DNA of 8,182 nucleotides from Candidatus Roizmanbacteria bacterium (GCA_027002315.1 JALWZV010000012.1:1-8182), one strand, 5' to 3'; counted from the first letter of the stretch, positions 1-7,180 are shown. A program made the numbers and translations. The notes: generated from the sequence alone by a model not told the origin.

Positions 1-30
1 ATATAACTATAAGTACTTTGTTATGTAAAT

Positions 31-225
31 ATGGAAGGAACAAGTGATGTCATACGCCCGGGGATTAATAGATTCCCTGAAACAAAAAGAAATAACACCG
101 TGGTTAAAAAAGAGGGGCACTTTTTTGGAAACGCTCGTAATTTAGCATTATTGAAACATTGGATGGAAAGATATGGAAAAAAAACGCCATTATTAGATGT
201 CTTAAAACAATTAACTAAAAAATAA
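31..225 (+). CDS. Possible small hypothetical protein (64 aa)
   Basis: I do not recognise this 64-residue ORF. It starts at ATG 31, 18 nt after an in-frame stop at 10-12, and ends with TAA at 223-225. The N-terminal half is polar. The C-terminal half is basic and could form a helix (around residues 34-64: NARNLALLKHWMERYGKK, ending in TKK). No Shine-Dalgarno is visible; the AAGGAA lies downstream of the ATG. The nearest -10-like sequence (TGtTATGTA, 19-27) is poor and too close to the start. It lies 57 bp upstream of the flippase gene on the same strand. The protein-like composition and the stop just before a new promoter favour a real gene or the remnant of one, but it could be chance. Confidence 0.35.
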   Translation: MEGTSDVIRPGINRFPETKRNNTVVKKEGHFFGNARNLALLKHWMERYGKKTPLLDVLKQLTKK

Positions 226-266
226 AGTCAATTATAAAAAAGACAATATCTCACTAATTTTAAATC

Positions 267-275
267 TGCTAAAAT
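267..275 (+). promoter_or_regulatory. Extended -10 promoter of the flippase gene
   Basis: TGcTAAAAT is an extended -10 box (TG at 267-268, hexamer 270-275). No good -35 sits 16-18 bp upstream, as is common with extended -10 promoters. Only 7 nt separate the hexamer from the ATG at 283, so transcription should begin at or next to the start codon and give a leaderless or nearly leaderless mRNA. This is inferred from spacing alone. Confidence 0.45.
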
Positions 276-282
276 GTAGGTT

Positions 283-1602
283 ATGCACAAAAGAATTCTG
301 CAGTTTATAAAAAAACCTACCAGTAAAAACATCATTATTAACACTATTGGTAACTATCTAAACGTGGCCTTCATCTCTGCATACGCGCTGCTTTTGGTCA
401 GGATTCTGGAACCAGCAGAGTACGGAGTACTAAGTGTCTTGCTGGGCATCGCCTATGTCCTGGCTAATCTCTTAGATTTCGGGGTCACAGCGACAATTTA
501 CTCCTATCTACCGCCTCTTATTGAGTCAAGAGACTTTAATCTTTACAAGTTTTTGAAGAGTACTTTTTTCTATCAATTTGTGTTCTCGTTTACAGTGATA
601 GTTGCTCTCTTTATCGCGTTTCCAACCTTAGATAAATACTTTTTCAAAACCAACGCTCCAGCGTGGGAACTTTATATCACCACAATATCTGTACTTTTCT
701 TAATCTGGCAAAACTTTGCACTCAACGCCTTGTTTGCAGCCAAACAATTTTTGCAAGCTAATATCTTTTTGAACACAGCTAATATCATTAAAACTATCCT
801 CCTTTTACTCTTTATCGTTACAAAAACAATCAGTGTCGGAGCCATTATCTTCACATTTGGAATTATCGGACCGATGATATTTTTTAGTTTGTTATTTATG
901 AAAAAAAGATATGTTGTGACACAGATTATAAAGGCGCCAATACACAGATCAGAGTTTAGATTTGGATACACAATAACATATTTTATAGCTTCACAATTTT
1001 TTAACTTAGGTTTAAGAATGGATTTATTTTTACTATCATTCTATGGATTAAGAAATGAGGTTGGGTATTACGGACTTTCTCAAAAAATTATTCTAACCAT
1101 TCTTGCATCAGTAGCAAGTGTCACTCAAGTACTATCACCACGTTTCTCCAAGATTAAATTTAAAAACGAGATTATTAGAGAGATAAAACACGCCATCTTG
1201 TACTTATCAATCCCAACTGCACTCTTTACTTTCCTCTTCCTTCTTCCTAAGCAGGTTTTCTACATTGTGTTTACAAAAAAATTTGCGCTGACAGCCACAC
1301 TAACCAAACAGTTAGCTTTAGCTTATGTTATCTATCCACTCTCGAATATTCCTCTAATCTTCGTTCTGTACACGGCTAAAAAGCCAAAGTTTATCCTTGT
1401 GGCAAATATTGTTTTCTTCTTCACCATAACCTTAGGAGCTTACTTTTTTATTCCAAAATATGGAGCGTTTTGTCTACCTTATGTAATATTTGTAGCAATA
1501 TTAATAGCCGGATTTATACTTTCAATAAGCACCATTGGGATATATAAAAAGATGGGTTCTGTTTTAATAAAGGATATTATTCATCTCCCAAAGAAGGTTT
1601 AA
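283..1602 (+). CDS. Polysaccharide flippase (Wzx-like, MOP superfamily)
   Basis: This 439-residue integral membrane protein belongs to the Wzx/oligosaccharide flippase group of the MOP exporter superfamily, which moves polyprenyl-pyrophosphate-linked glycans from the cytoplasmic to the outer face of the membrane. It has a short basic N-terminus followed by about 12 to 14 hydrophobic segments spread along the whole length, usual for the family. The early motif R40-ILEPAEYG, between the first two membrane segments, matches the conserved R-x-L-x-P-x-(E/D)-(Y/F)-G of these transporters. A polar stretch around residues 215-230 lies mid-protein between the two halves, and the C-terminus is basic (PKKV). 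The ATG at 283 is chosen because a -10 box lies directly upstream; TAGG at 277-280 is at best a weak ribosome-binding site. The last 26 bp overlap the convergent LCP gene. The first 260 bp of the gene are distinctly GC-richer than its middle. The exact glycan cannot be read from sequence. Confidence 0.9.
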   Translation: MHKRILQFIKKPTSKNIIINTIGNYLNVAFISAYALLLVRILEPAEYGVLSVLLGIAYVLANLLDFGVTATIYSYLPPLIESRDFNLYKFLKSTFFYQFVFSFTVIVALFIAFPTLDKYFFKTNAPAWELYITTISVLFLIWQNFALNALFAAKQFLQANIFLNTANIIKTILLLLFIVTKTISVGAIIFTFGIIGPMIFFSLLFMKKRYVVTQIIKAPIHRSEFRFGYTITYFIASQFFNLGLRMDLFLLSFYGLRNEVGYYGLSQKIILTILASVASVTQVLSPRFSKIKFKNEIIREIKHAILYLSIPTALFTFLFLLPKQVFYIVFTKKFALTATLTKQLALAYVIYPLSNIPLIFVLYTAKKPKFILVANIVFFFTITLGAYFFIPKYGAFCLPYVIFVAILIAGFILSISTIGIYKKMGSVLIKDIIHLPKKV

Positions 1603-2701
1603 GAGACGCAGACGGAGAAGCTGGTTTTGTCAAAAACTGAGAGATCTCCATCTTGATATTTTTCCAATTATCTAACCCATCTTTGGGTATAAGAATAAAT
1701 CCTCCATAAGGCGAGAAGGATTCTTGAAGATAATTAGAACTAGATAACACAACTGTTCTTAGTTGATACTTGTCAGCATCCTTGAATTTCTCTATAAACT
1801 TTTTCATGTCCGTGATAGAAATATCGGTTTTAATATGTCTACTTAATTCATTGATTAAAGGAATAATCTTGGGTATAAAGCCTACTGACAAAATTCTATC
1901 TTTAACTGCTTCTAAAAGAAGCTGTTGTCTTCTTGCTCGACCAAAATCGCTTCCATCCTGTAAAGAATGTCTTGATCTTACATATTTTAAAGACCTTTCT
2001 CCGTTCATAATCTGAACACCTTTATCAAAGTGCAGATGTTCATAACGACATGGAAATGCTACAACAGGAGATTTTGTAGCAATTTTTTCCAGCTCTGGTA
2101 ACTCTGACTCGTCCTTGCCACACAGGTCTTTTTCTTTGCCTGTTATTGGGTACTCGTAGTCATCAAAAGTTTTCTCAACATTGATCTTAACTCCTCCAAG
2201 CATATCGATGGCTTTTTCAAAACCACTAAAGTCTACGGCCACAAAGTTATCCGCTTTTTGTCCGGTCATCTGATAAACTGCATCCCTCAACAAGATAAAC
2301 CCTGCTTCAAAACCAGATCCATGAAAAACTATATCAGGATAATTTTTTTCATCAAGTCCTGATTGAAATAGAGCGTTAATCTTAAAATGAAAATCATCCC
2401 CAGATTTAGTTTTAACCTTTACCCAAATATCACGCGGAATAGAGATAAGAACAGCCTTCTTTTTCTCTGTATCAACATGAAACAGCATTATCGTATCTGT
2501 TAAATAAGCTCCATCATGCCCTTGTCCTCCATACCCTAAAAGAAGAATATTGAAAACATGTTTAGGTTTTGCTGGTTTATTTTTAACAGTTTTAGTTTTT
2601 TGAGGAATGTATACTCTGTGGTAAGCATTGTAAATATTGATACCGAAATAAGCAAGAAAGGCTAATACTATGCCAGCAATTATGAATACATACTTTTTCA
2701 T
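1577..2701 (-). CDS. LytR-CpsA-Psr (LCP) family glycopolymer transferase
   Basis: LCP enzymes move undecaprenyl-linked glycopolymers (teichoic acid, capsule, arabinogalactan) onto peptidoglycan outside the membrane. This 374-residue protein has a single N-terminal membrane anchor (about residues 4-24), a short basic linker, then the LCP catalytic domain (about 48-275). Hallmarks visible: NILLLGYGGQG at 51-61, the acidic residue of LTDTIML (D69), SIPRD with R90 and D91, KINALF at 107-112, and the signature RSRH (242-245) followed by SDFGRARRQQ (251-260). These arginines and aspartates bind the pyrophosphate of the lipid carrier in characterised LCP proteins. Two cysteines (C194, C218) sit in an insertion and could form a disulfide. 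The C-terminal tail after about 350 is Pro/Ser-rich. It is the last gene of the minus-strand operon, 19 nt after galE, but a good TATAAT at 2713-2718 suggests its own promoter too. No Shine-Dalgarno precedes the ATG. Confidence 0.93.
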   Translation of the reverse strand: MKKYVFIIAGIVLAFLAYFGINIYNAYHRVYIPQKTKTVKNKPAKPKHVFNILLLGYGGQGHDGAYLTDTIMLFHVDTEKKKAVLISIPRDIWVKVKTKSGDDFHFKINALFQSGLDEKNYPDIVFHGSGFEAGFILLRDAVYQMTGQKADNFVAVDFSGFEKAIDMLGGVKINVEKTFDDYEYPITGKEKDLCGKDESELPELEKIATKSPVVAFPCRYEHLHFDKGVQIMNGERSLKYVRSRHSLQDGSDFGRARRQQLLLEAVKDRILSVGFIPKIIPLINELSRHIKTDISITDMKKFIEKFKDADKYQLRTVVLSSSNYLQESFSPYGGFILIPKDGLDNWKNIKMEISQFLTKPASPSASLKPSLGDE

Positions 2702-2712
2702 CTGAAGTACAC

Positions 2713-2718
2713 ATTATA
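2713..2718 (-). promoter_or_regulatory. -10 box (TATAAT) upstream of the LCP gene
   Basis: A perfect TATAAT lies in the galE-LCP gap, 11 nt before the LCP ATG (2701), with no convincing -35 at normal spacing. Transcription from it would leave a leader of only about 5 nt. It may let the LCP gene be expressed apart from the operon. A perfect hexamer can occur by chance in AT-rich DNA, so this is moderate evidence. Confidence 0.4.
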
Positions 2719-2720
2719 CA

Positions 2721-3725
2721 CTAGTAACTCCAACCTTGAGGATACTTTTTATACCACCTAACTAGAGACTCAACGCTATCTTTTATACCTCGTCTCGGCG
2801 ACCAACCTAACACCTGCTTGGCTTTGGAGATATTGGCTATCATCTTTGCGTACTCTCCTTGACGTGGAGTTGTTTTTTTTAACTCAAATTTTTTACCCGT
2901 GATTTTTTGTACCTCATTAACAACCTCTAAAACAGAGTTTCCTGTTCCTGTTCCTAAGTTGATAGTCTCACTTTTACCTCCACTCATTAAATACTCAAGA
3001 GCCTTTACATGAGCTTTATTTAAATCCACAACGTTAATGTAATCACGTATCGGAGTTCCGTCCTCTGTCTCAACATGAGGACAGGTTAAATAAAACGGCT
3101 CTATACCTAAAGCTCCTCGTACAGCGTTTTGCACCAATAAAGAGGATGGTTTTTTAGAATCACCAATTAATCCATCATCAGACGCTCCACACACATTAAA
3201 GTAACGCAAGATTACATAATTTAACCCCTTAATTTTATTAAACCATTTCATTATATTTTCAACCATTCGTTTAGACTCTCCGTACGGATTAGTTGGACTA
3301 GTTGGATGTTTCTCGTCAATAGGTACATACTGAGCCTCACCATAAACAGCACACGTAGATGAAAAAACAATTTTGTTAATCCCGTGATCTAATAACTGAG
3401 TTAATAAACTCTTGCTGCCGCAAACATTATTCTCGAAATAAATCTCCGGTTTTTTCATCGACTCATCAACTAAACAAAATGCTGCATAATGTAAAACAGC
3501 GTCTATGTTTTTCTCTTTGGTGAGAATTTTTGAGATATCATCCTGTATATTTGCTTGATAAAAAGAAAGTTTACCTGGAAACTTACGCGATAACACATCC
3601 ATCGGTTCTTTGTATCCTCGAGATAGATTATCTATAGCCACAACATTAAAACCTTTGGAAAGCAGAACATAAGTAGCAACAGAACCTATATACCCACCCG
3701 CTCCTGTCACAAGAACTTTTTTCAT
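2721..3725 (-). CDS. galE: UDP-glucose 4-epimerase (GalE)
   Basis: This 334-residue cytoplasmic enzyme of the extended short-chain dehydrogenase family interconverts UDP-glucose and UDP-galactose. Visible features: Rossmann motif GAGGYIG at 8-14, the acidic end of the second strand IDNLSRG (31-37), AVLHYAA (76-82), the catalytic Ser/Thr in FSSTCAVYGE (121-130), and the Y-x-x-x-K pair Y148 and K152 in NPYGESK. RYFNVCGA (174-181) and DGTPIRDYINVVDL (222-235) are typical GalE substrate-domain motifs, and the protein ends YPQGW, as GalE proteins often do. Length is normal. By alignment from memory, the gate residue that is Tyr299 in E. coli GalE is Met295 here; a bulky residue there would argue against N-acetylated sugars, but this is tentative. 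It starts 18 nt after the GT2 gene, with no Shine-Dalgarno. It probably supplies UDP-Gal for the surface glycan made by its neighbours. Confidence 0.94.
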   Translation of the reverse strand: MKKVLVTGAGGYIGSVATYVLLSKGFNVVAIDNLSRGYKEPMDVLSRKFPGKLSFYQANIQDDISKILTKEKNIDAVLHYAAFCLVDESMKKPEIYFENNVCGSKSLLTQLLDHGINKIVFSSTCAVYGEAQYVPIDEKHPTSPTNPYGESKRMVENIMKWFNKIKGLNYVILRYFNVCGASDDGLIGDSKKPSSLLVQNAVRGALGIEPFYLTCPHVETEDGTPIRDYINVVDLNKAHVKALEYLMSGGKSETINLGTGTGNSVLEVVNEVQKITGKKFELKKTTPRQGEYAKMIANISKAKQVLGWSPRRGIKDSVESLVRWYKKYPQGWSY

Positions 3726-3743
3726 AAATAAAACTTAAAACTT

Positions 3744-4640
3744 TTAACTCTTTTTCTTCTCAAAGTAAACAATCAGCTCTCCTAAAAATCCAGTCATGAT
3801 AATTTGAGCTCCTAAAATAATCAAGAGTATAGCTAAAAGAAGAGCGGGACGTCTGTATAACAACTCATTAAAAAACAATCTTTCTATCGTAAGATAAAGT
3901 CCTAATAAAAATCCTATACTAAAGACAACGCTACCTAGCATCCCAAAAAAATGAAGCGGTTTTTCAGCAAATTTGTAAATGAAATATGCAGTTAAGGTAT
4001 CAAAAATTCCAATAAAAATCTTTTTTATCCCAAATTTAGATTTACCATATAACCTATCCCTGTTATTAACCCTAACCTCAGCTACCTTAAACCCTTTTAG
4101 ATTTGCAACTAAAGGTAGGAAACGAAAATTATTTGAGTACAAAATAACGTCGTTCAAAACTCCACGTCTCATCGCCTTAAATCCACAATTAATATCTGTA
4201 AAGGGCGATGAAAGAAACGTCTTTAAAAAAAGGTTAAAAATCTTAGAGTAGATCTTAATCACAATGTTATCTTTTCTTCTCGACCTGACTCCATTAACAA
4301 ACTCAGCTCCTTCGTTTATCTTTTCCAAAAACTTCTTAATATCTGCTGGGTCATCCTGTAGATCACCGTCCATAAAAAAAATAATATCTCCCTTAGATAT
4401 CTTAATCCCATCACTTAATGATTGTCCTTTACCCATTTTTTTACGATGCGTGATAACTCTAACATGATTATCCTTTTCTTTAAGCTTAGATAAGATGGAA
4501 CCAGTATCATCAGTAGAACCGTCGTTTACAAATACAAGTTCATAATTAGAGTTCAATTTGCTTAATACTTGTTTTAGTTGGCTATATAACGGTTCAATAT
4601 TTTTCTCCTCATCGAGAAAAGGTATTATTATTGATATCAT
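3744..4640 (-). CDS. GT2 glycosyltransferase, polyprenyl-phosphate sugar synthase type
   Basis: This 298-residue protein belongs to glycosyltransferase family 2, subgroup DPM1/GtrB/ArnC, which moves a sugar from a nucleotide donor to a polyprenyl phosphate at the inner face of the membrane. The GT-A domain begins at residue 1 (ISIIIPFLDEEKNI), with the nucleotide-binding VNDGSTDDT at 38-46, the metal-binding DGDLQDDP at 91-98 (D91, D93), the acceptor-region DINCGFKAMRR at 149-159 and the GKSKFG motif at 199-204 typical of this subgroup. Two C-terminal membrane segments follow (about 227-252 and 264-292) with a basic end. The start is fixed by an ATGA overlap with the DUF2079 gene stop, so translation is probably coupled. 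Donor sugar is unknown; a glucose, galactose or mannose donor would fit the family. Its product would suit a GT-C type neighbour. Confidence 0.92.
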   Translation of the reverse strand: MISIIIPFLDEEKNIEPLYSQLKQVLSKLNSNYELVFVNDGSTDDTGSILSKLKEKDNHVRVITHRKKMGKGQSLSDGIKISKGDIIFFMDGDLQDDPADIKKFLEKINEGAEFVNGVRSRRKDNIVIKIYSKIFNLFLKTFLSSPFTDINCGFKAMRRGVLNDVILYSNNFRFLPLVANLKGFKVAEVRVNNRDRLYGKSKFGIKKIFIGIFDTLTAYFIYKFAEKPLHFFGMLGSVVFSIGFLLGLYLTIERLFFNELLYRRPALLLAILLIILGAQIIMTGFLGELIVYFEKKKS

Positions 4641-6082
4641 ATTTTTTTGTATACTTCTATATCAAGCTTTGAAAAAACTAACCTATACTTTTTATCTTGC
4701 CGTAACATTTTATAAACTTTTTTAGACAGCTCGTTTCCATTTGCCTCCCATTTAGCTATTATTACTACGTCAGCCTTTCTATACTTATCCTGTTGTTTAA
4801 TTATATCATCTTTTTTTATTCCAACATTTTGATATGCAGGGTCAAAAAGAAAGTTATAAAAAAAACGGTGGTTTATAAAAAACGGTGCTATCTGTGGAGT
4901 AGTGCATAGTTTGATGTTATCATCAATATATTGTTTTTGTAGCTGATGGATAACACTCATCTCGTTTGAATAAGTTCTGTAATTTAGATATTTTTTGACT
5001 TGTTTTCTTGAGGCATTGAGAGTGATAAAAAAAAGTGCCAATAATAAAAGCGTCACCACGTACTTTCTTTGTCTATTCTTTTCTCTTAAAAGATAAAACA
5101 ATTTATCAAAAGAGTAAATTAACCCAACAAAGGTGAACGGTATAATAAGAGATATGTAATGAAAATACACAACTCTCATTAGCGAGTTTTTAGATAAAAC
5201 ATTAAGTAATATCTGGGGCAATGAGATTAAAAATTCAGGCCATGCTATTAAAGGAAAATACAGAGTATATACTAAGATTTCGTTTAAATAGTCTAGAGTG
5301 CTAAAACTAAAAAAACGCCTTAAATTTTCTCGTAAGGAAGGGGAGTAATAATGAGATGCAAAGTGCGAACCATGATTAAAGTATGGTATAACAACAAACA
5401 CTACAAGTATAAATAACAAAACTGAAAAAAGACTTAACAATACACCTTCCTTTTTTCTTCTGGTTTTTAAACTAATGTATAAACCAAGCATAAAGGTTAT
5501 AAGAAATGTATTCTCTTTAGTTAACCATGTTAAAAAAACAAAGAGTAGCCCTATCTCAAAATGTTTTTTGGATTTTTGAGTTAAAAAATAAAAAGCAAAA
5601 ATTAAAAATGTTATCGATAAAGCAACTCCATGAAAATCAAACATATTTACGTAGTGAAGCAGGGGAGATAACAAATAAATTAGACTTATATATAATGATA
5701 TGTTCTTGCTCAATCTTTTCTTTGCAATTAAATATATTCCAAGAGCACCAAGAGACAAGATTATTGACTGGATTATTAATAATATTTCTGGACTGTTCCA
5801 TATCCAGTACAAAGGAGCGAATAAGGCCAAAATTGGATCAAAATGTATGGCTAAACGAGAGGTATTAGTCAGAAGATGGGGATTCGTTAGCTCTAAAAAA
5901 CGTCCTTTTGAGGTGTTATAAACAACCTGACCCATTATGCCCAGATCGTAATAATAAGATTTAAAACTAAGTAGACGTAAAATAGAAAAATACGAAAAGA
6001 AAACAGAGTAGGCTGTCATCATGAAACCTAAGACTATCTCTATACCAAATTTAGCTGTGAACTTAATTATCTTTTTTAACAT
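4637..6082 (-). CDS. DUF2079 multi-pass membrane protein, probable GT-C-like glycosyltransferase
   Basis: This 481-residue protein has about 9 to 11 hydrophobic segments up to residue 357 and a soluble C-terminal part (about 360-481). Motifs characteristic of the DUF2079 family are visible: YYDLGIMGQVVYNTSKGRF (44-62), the HFDP element with H80 and D82, FDFHGVAL (148-155) and WLTKEN (186-191). DUF2079 resembles GT-C glycosyltransferases, which use polyprenyl-phosphate sugars on the outer face; biochemical function is not established for the family as far as I know. A frame upstream remains open, but those 41 residues lie inside the recombinase gene and are rich in R, T and C with no family similarity, so I choose ATG 6082, where the family-like hydrophobic N-terminus begins. 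It overlaps the recombinase gene by 20 nt and the GT2 gene by 4 nt (ATGA). The GT2 partner next door, which could make its lipid-linked donor, supports a glycan role. Confidence 0.85.
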   Translation of the reverse strand: MLKKIIKFTAKFGIEIVLGFMMTAYSVFFSYFSILRLLSFKSYYYDLGIMGQVVYNTSKGRFLELTNPHLLTNTSRLAIHFDPILALFAPLYWIWNSPEILLIIQSIILSLGALGIYLIAKKRLSKNISLYISLIYLLSPLLHYVNMFDFHGVALSITFLIFAFYFLTQKSKKHFEIGLLFVFLTWLTKENTFLITFMLGLYISLKTRRKKEGVLLSLFSVLLFILVVFVVIPYFNHGSHFASHYYSPSLRENLRRFFSFSTLDYLNEILVYTLYFPLIAWPEFLISLPQILLNVLSKNSLMRVVYFHYISLIIPFTFVGLIYSFDKLFYLLREKNRQRKYVVTLLLLALFFITLNASRKQVKKYLNYRTYSNEMSVIHQLQKQYIDDNIKLCTTPQIAPFFINHRFFYNFLFDPAYQNVGIKKDDIIKQQDKYRKADVVIIAKWEANGNELSKKVYKMLRQDKKYRLVFSKLDIEVYKKI

Positions 6083-7028
6083 TGCCTGAGTGAAATTTCT
6101 TGTACACCTCACGGAGATGAAAATTTGTAATGTGCGTGTATATCTGCGTTGTTGAGATGTTCTTATGACCAAGCATCTCCTGTACAGAACGCAGGTCCGC
6201 GCCATGATAAAGTAAGTCTGATGCGAATGAGTGCCTCAAAACATGAGGTCCAATTCTAAATGGAATATGTGCTCTAACTCTGTACTTATCAACAAGTCTC
6301 TCCACAGATCTAACAGATAAACGCATCTTTTCATCAGTTAAGCCCTCTTTCGATTTTGGTCCTGAGTAACGAATAAACAATGGTCTGTAGGGGTCATTTC
6401 TTTTATCTAAATATTTTTGAAGCCACTCTTTTGCTTTATCAGACAAAAAAACTACACGCGCTTTACCTCCTTTTCCAATCACTCCAAACTCCCCCTTTTT
6501 CATATTTACCTGATCCTTATCTAAACTCACAAGTTCCGACACACGAAGACCTGTGGAAAAAAGAACCTCTAAAATGGCTCTATCACGATATCCAATAATA
6601 TTATTTAGTTCTACAGCATTAAAAAGTCTCTCCAGTTCTTCTTCTCGTAAAAACTTAATATTTCTATCTCTCTTTTTACCAAGCTCGATAACCTCAGGAG
6701 AGATAACCTTCAGATCTTGCTTCAGTAAAAATCGAAAGAAGGAACGTAGGGCAACTAAGAAGTAGGTTTGAGTTTGTCTCTTGAGGTTGCCTTTGTAGGG
6801 ATTTTTATATCTGTGAGATAAAAAAAGTCTGAACTGTCTAATAATATCTTTATCTATACTCTCAACCTCTATGTTGTTAATATCTTCTTCTTTTACACCT
6901 TTTAACTTAACCAACCATTCTTTAAAAAAGTTTAAGTAGTATGAGTACATTCGAACTGTTCTAACAGACAAATTCTTATCCAACTCACAATACTCTAAAA
7001 ATCTATCAATGGCATCCTCAAGTCCCAT
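6063..7028 (-). CDS. xerD: Tyrosine recombinase, XerC/XerD family
   Basis: This 321-residue protein is a complete Xer-type tyrosine recombinase that cuts and rejoins DNA through a 3'-phosphotyrosine. An N-terminal SAM-like core-binding domain (about 1-105) is followed by the catalytic domain (about 120-310). All six active-site residues are present with the spacing of E. coli XerD: R162 in STGLRVSEL, K186 in GKGGK, H262 and R265 in HVLRHSF, H288 in LGH, and the nucleophile Y297 in TQIYTHI. There is no extra arm-binding domain of the kind seen in phage integrases, so chromosome dimer resolution at a dif site is the default role. The ATG at 7028 is supported by a -35/-10 pair just upstream. It is the first gene of the operon and overlaps the DUF2079 gene by 20 nt. 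Its position near tRNA-Val also permits an integrase of a genomic island, but I see no att repeat. XerC versus XerD cannot be decided. Confidence 0.93.
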   Translation of the reverse strand: MGLEDAIDRFLEYCELDKNLSVRTVRMYSYYLNFFKEWLVKLKGVKEEDINNIEVESIDKDIIRQFRLFLSHRYKNPYKGNLKRQTQTYFLVALRSFFRFLLKQDLKVISPEVIELGKKRDRNIKFLREEELERLFNAVELNNIIGYRDRAILEVLFSTGLRVSELVSLDKDQVNMKKGEFGVIGKGGKARVVFLSDKAKEWLQKYLDKRNDPYRPLFIRYSGPKSKEGLTDEKMRLSVRSVERLVDKYRVRAHIPFRIGPHVLRHSFASDLLYHGADLRSVQEMLGHKNISTTQIYTHITNFHLREVYKKFHSGNVKKDN

Positions 7029-7034
7029 ATTTGT

Positions 7035-7064
7035 ATTTTACATTAAACGACATCGAATTATCAA
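7035..7064 (-). promoter_or_regulatory. Promoter of the xerD-glycan operon
   Basis: On the minus strand, TTGATA (7064-7059) and TAAAAT (7040-7035) are separated by 18 bp; each matches five of six sigma70-type consensus bases. Six nt separate the -10 from the ATG at 7028, so transcription should start at the first codon, giving a leaderless mRNA. No Shine-Dalgarno exists. The -35 lies within an inverted repeat (7058-7091) shared with the divergent tRNA promoter. It is the best candidate for driving the five downstream genes. Confidence 0.6.
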
Positions 7065-7091
7065 AAGGAATTTTTACGTTATTTTTGATAA
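7058..7091. repeat. 9-bp inverted repeat in the xerD / tRNA-Val divergent promoter
   Basis: TTATCAAAA at 7058-7066 and TTTTGATAA at 7083-7091 are perfect inverted copies separated by 16 bp. The left arm covers the -35 of the operon promoter and the right arm overlaps the extended -10 of the tRNA promoter. Arm-to-arm centre distance is 25 bp, so a dimer would meet both arms at about two and a half helical turns. It may be an operator, or simply a by-product of two promoters built from similar words. Confidence 0.45.
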
Positions 7092-7094
7092 AAT
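7086..7094 (+). promoter_or_regulatory. Extended -10 promoter of tRNA-Val
   Basis: TGaTAAAAT (hexamer 7089-7094) is an extended -10 element 12 nt before the first base of tRNA-Val. Transcription would start near 7101, leaving a short 5' leader for RNase P. No convincing -35 is visible at 17 bp. Its TGATAA overlaps the right arm of the inverted repeat. Confidence 0.45.
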
Positions 7095-7106
7095 AAGCAG
7101 ATTGGA

Positions 7107-7180
7107 GGCCACTTAGCTCAGTTGGCTAGAGCATTCGGTTTACATCCGAAAGGTCGGAGGTTCAAGTCCTCCAGTGGCCA
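7107..7180 (+). tRNA. tRNA-Val (UAC)
   Basis: A complete 74-nt cloverleaf. The acceptor stem GGCCACT (7107-7113) pairs with AGTGGCC (7173-7179), with discriminator A at 7180. The D-stem is GCTC/GAGC. The anticodon stem TTCGG/CCGAA encloses the loop TTTACAT, giving anticodon TAC at 7141-7143, which reads GUA and probably other valine codons. The T-arm GGAGG-TTCAAGT-CCTCC is perfect. CCA is not encoded (CTC follows), so a CCA-adding enzyme is needed. It is divergent from the recombinase gene, 78 bp away. Confidence 0.97.

Noticed and set aside
672..971. Minus-strand open frame inside the flippase gene; similar shadow frames inside the LCP, GT2, DUF2079 and recombinase genes
   Set aside because: Each lies antisense or out of frame to a gene with clear family motifs and shows no domain of its own.
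4637..4639. Reassigned TGA codon (TGA = Gly or Trp, as in some CPR groups)
   Set aside because: All family-assigned proteins are full length with TGA as stop, and glycine and tryptophan are encoded normally; no in-frame TGA occurs inside a recognised domain.
6083..6205. Longer start for the DUF2079 protein, adding 41 residues
   Set aside because: The extra residues overlap the recombinase gene in another frame, are rich in R, T and C, and lack membrane or family character. The ATG at 6082 gives a typical hydrophobic N-terminus and a short operon overlap.
7058..7091. Invertible promoter or dif site for the recombinase
   Set aside because: Only 16 bp lie between the arms, too little to invert and too much for a dif centre; the arms also match the promoter words.
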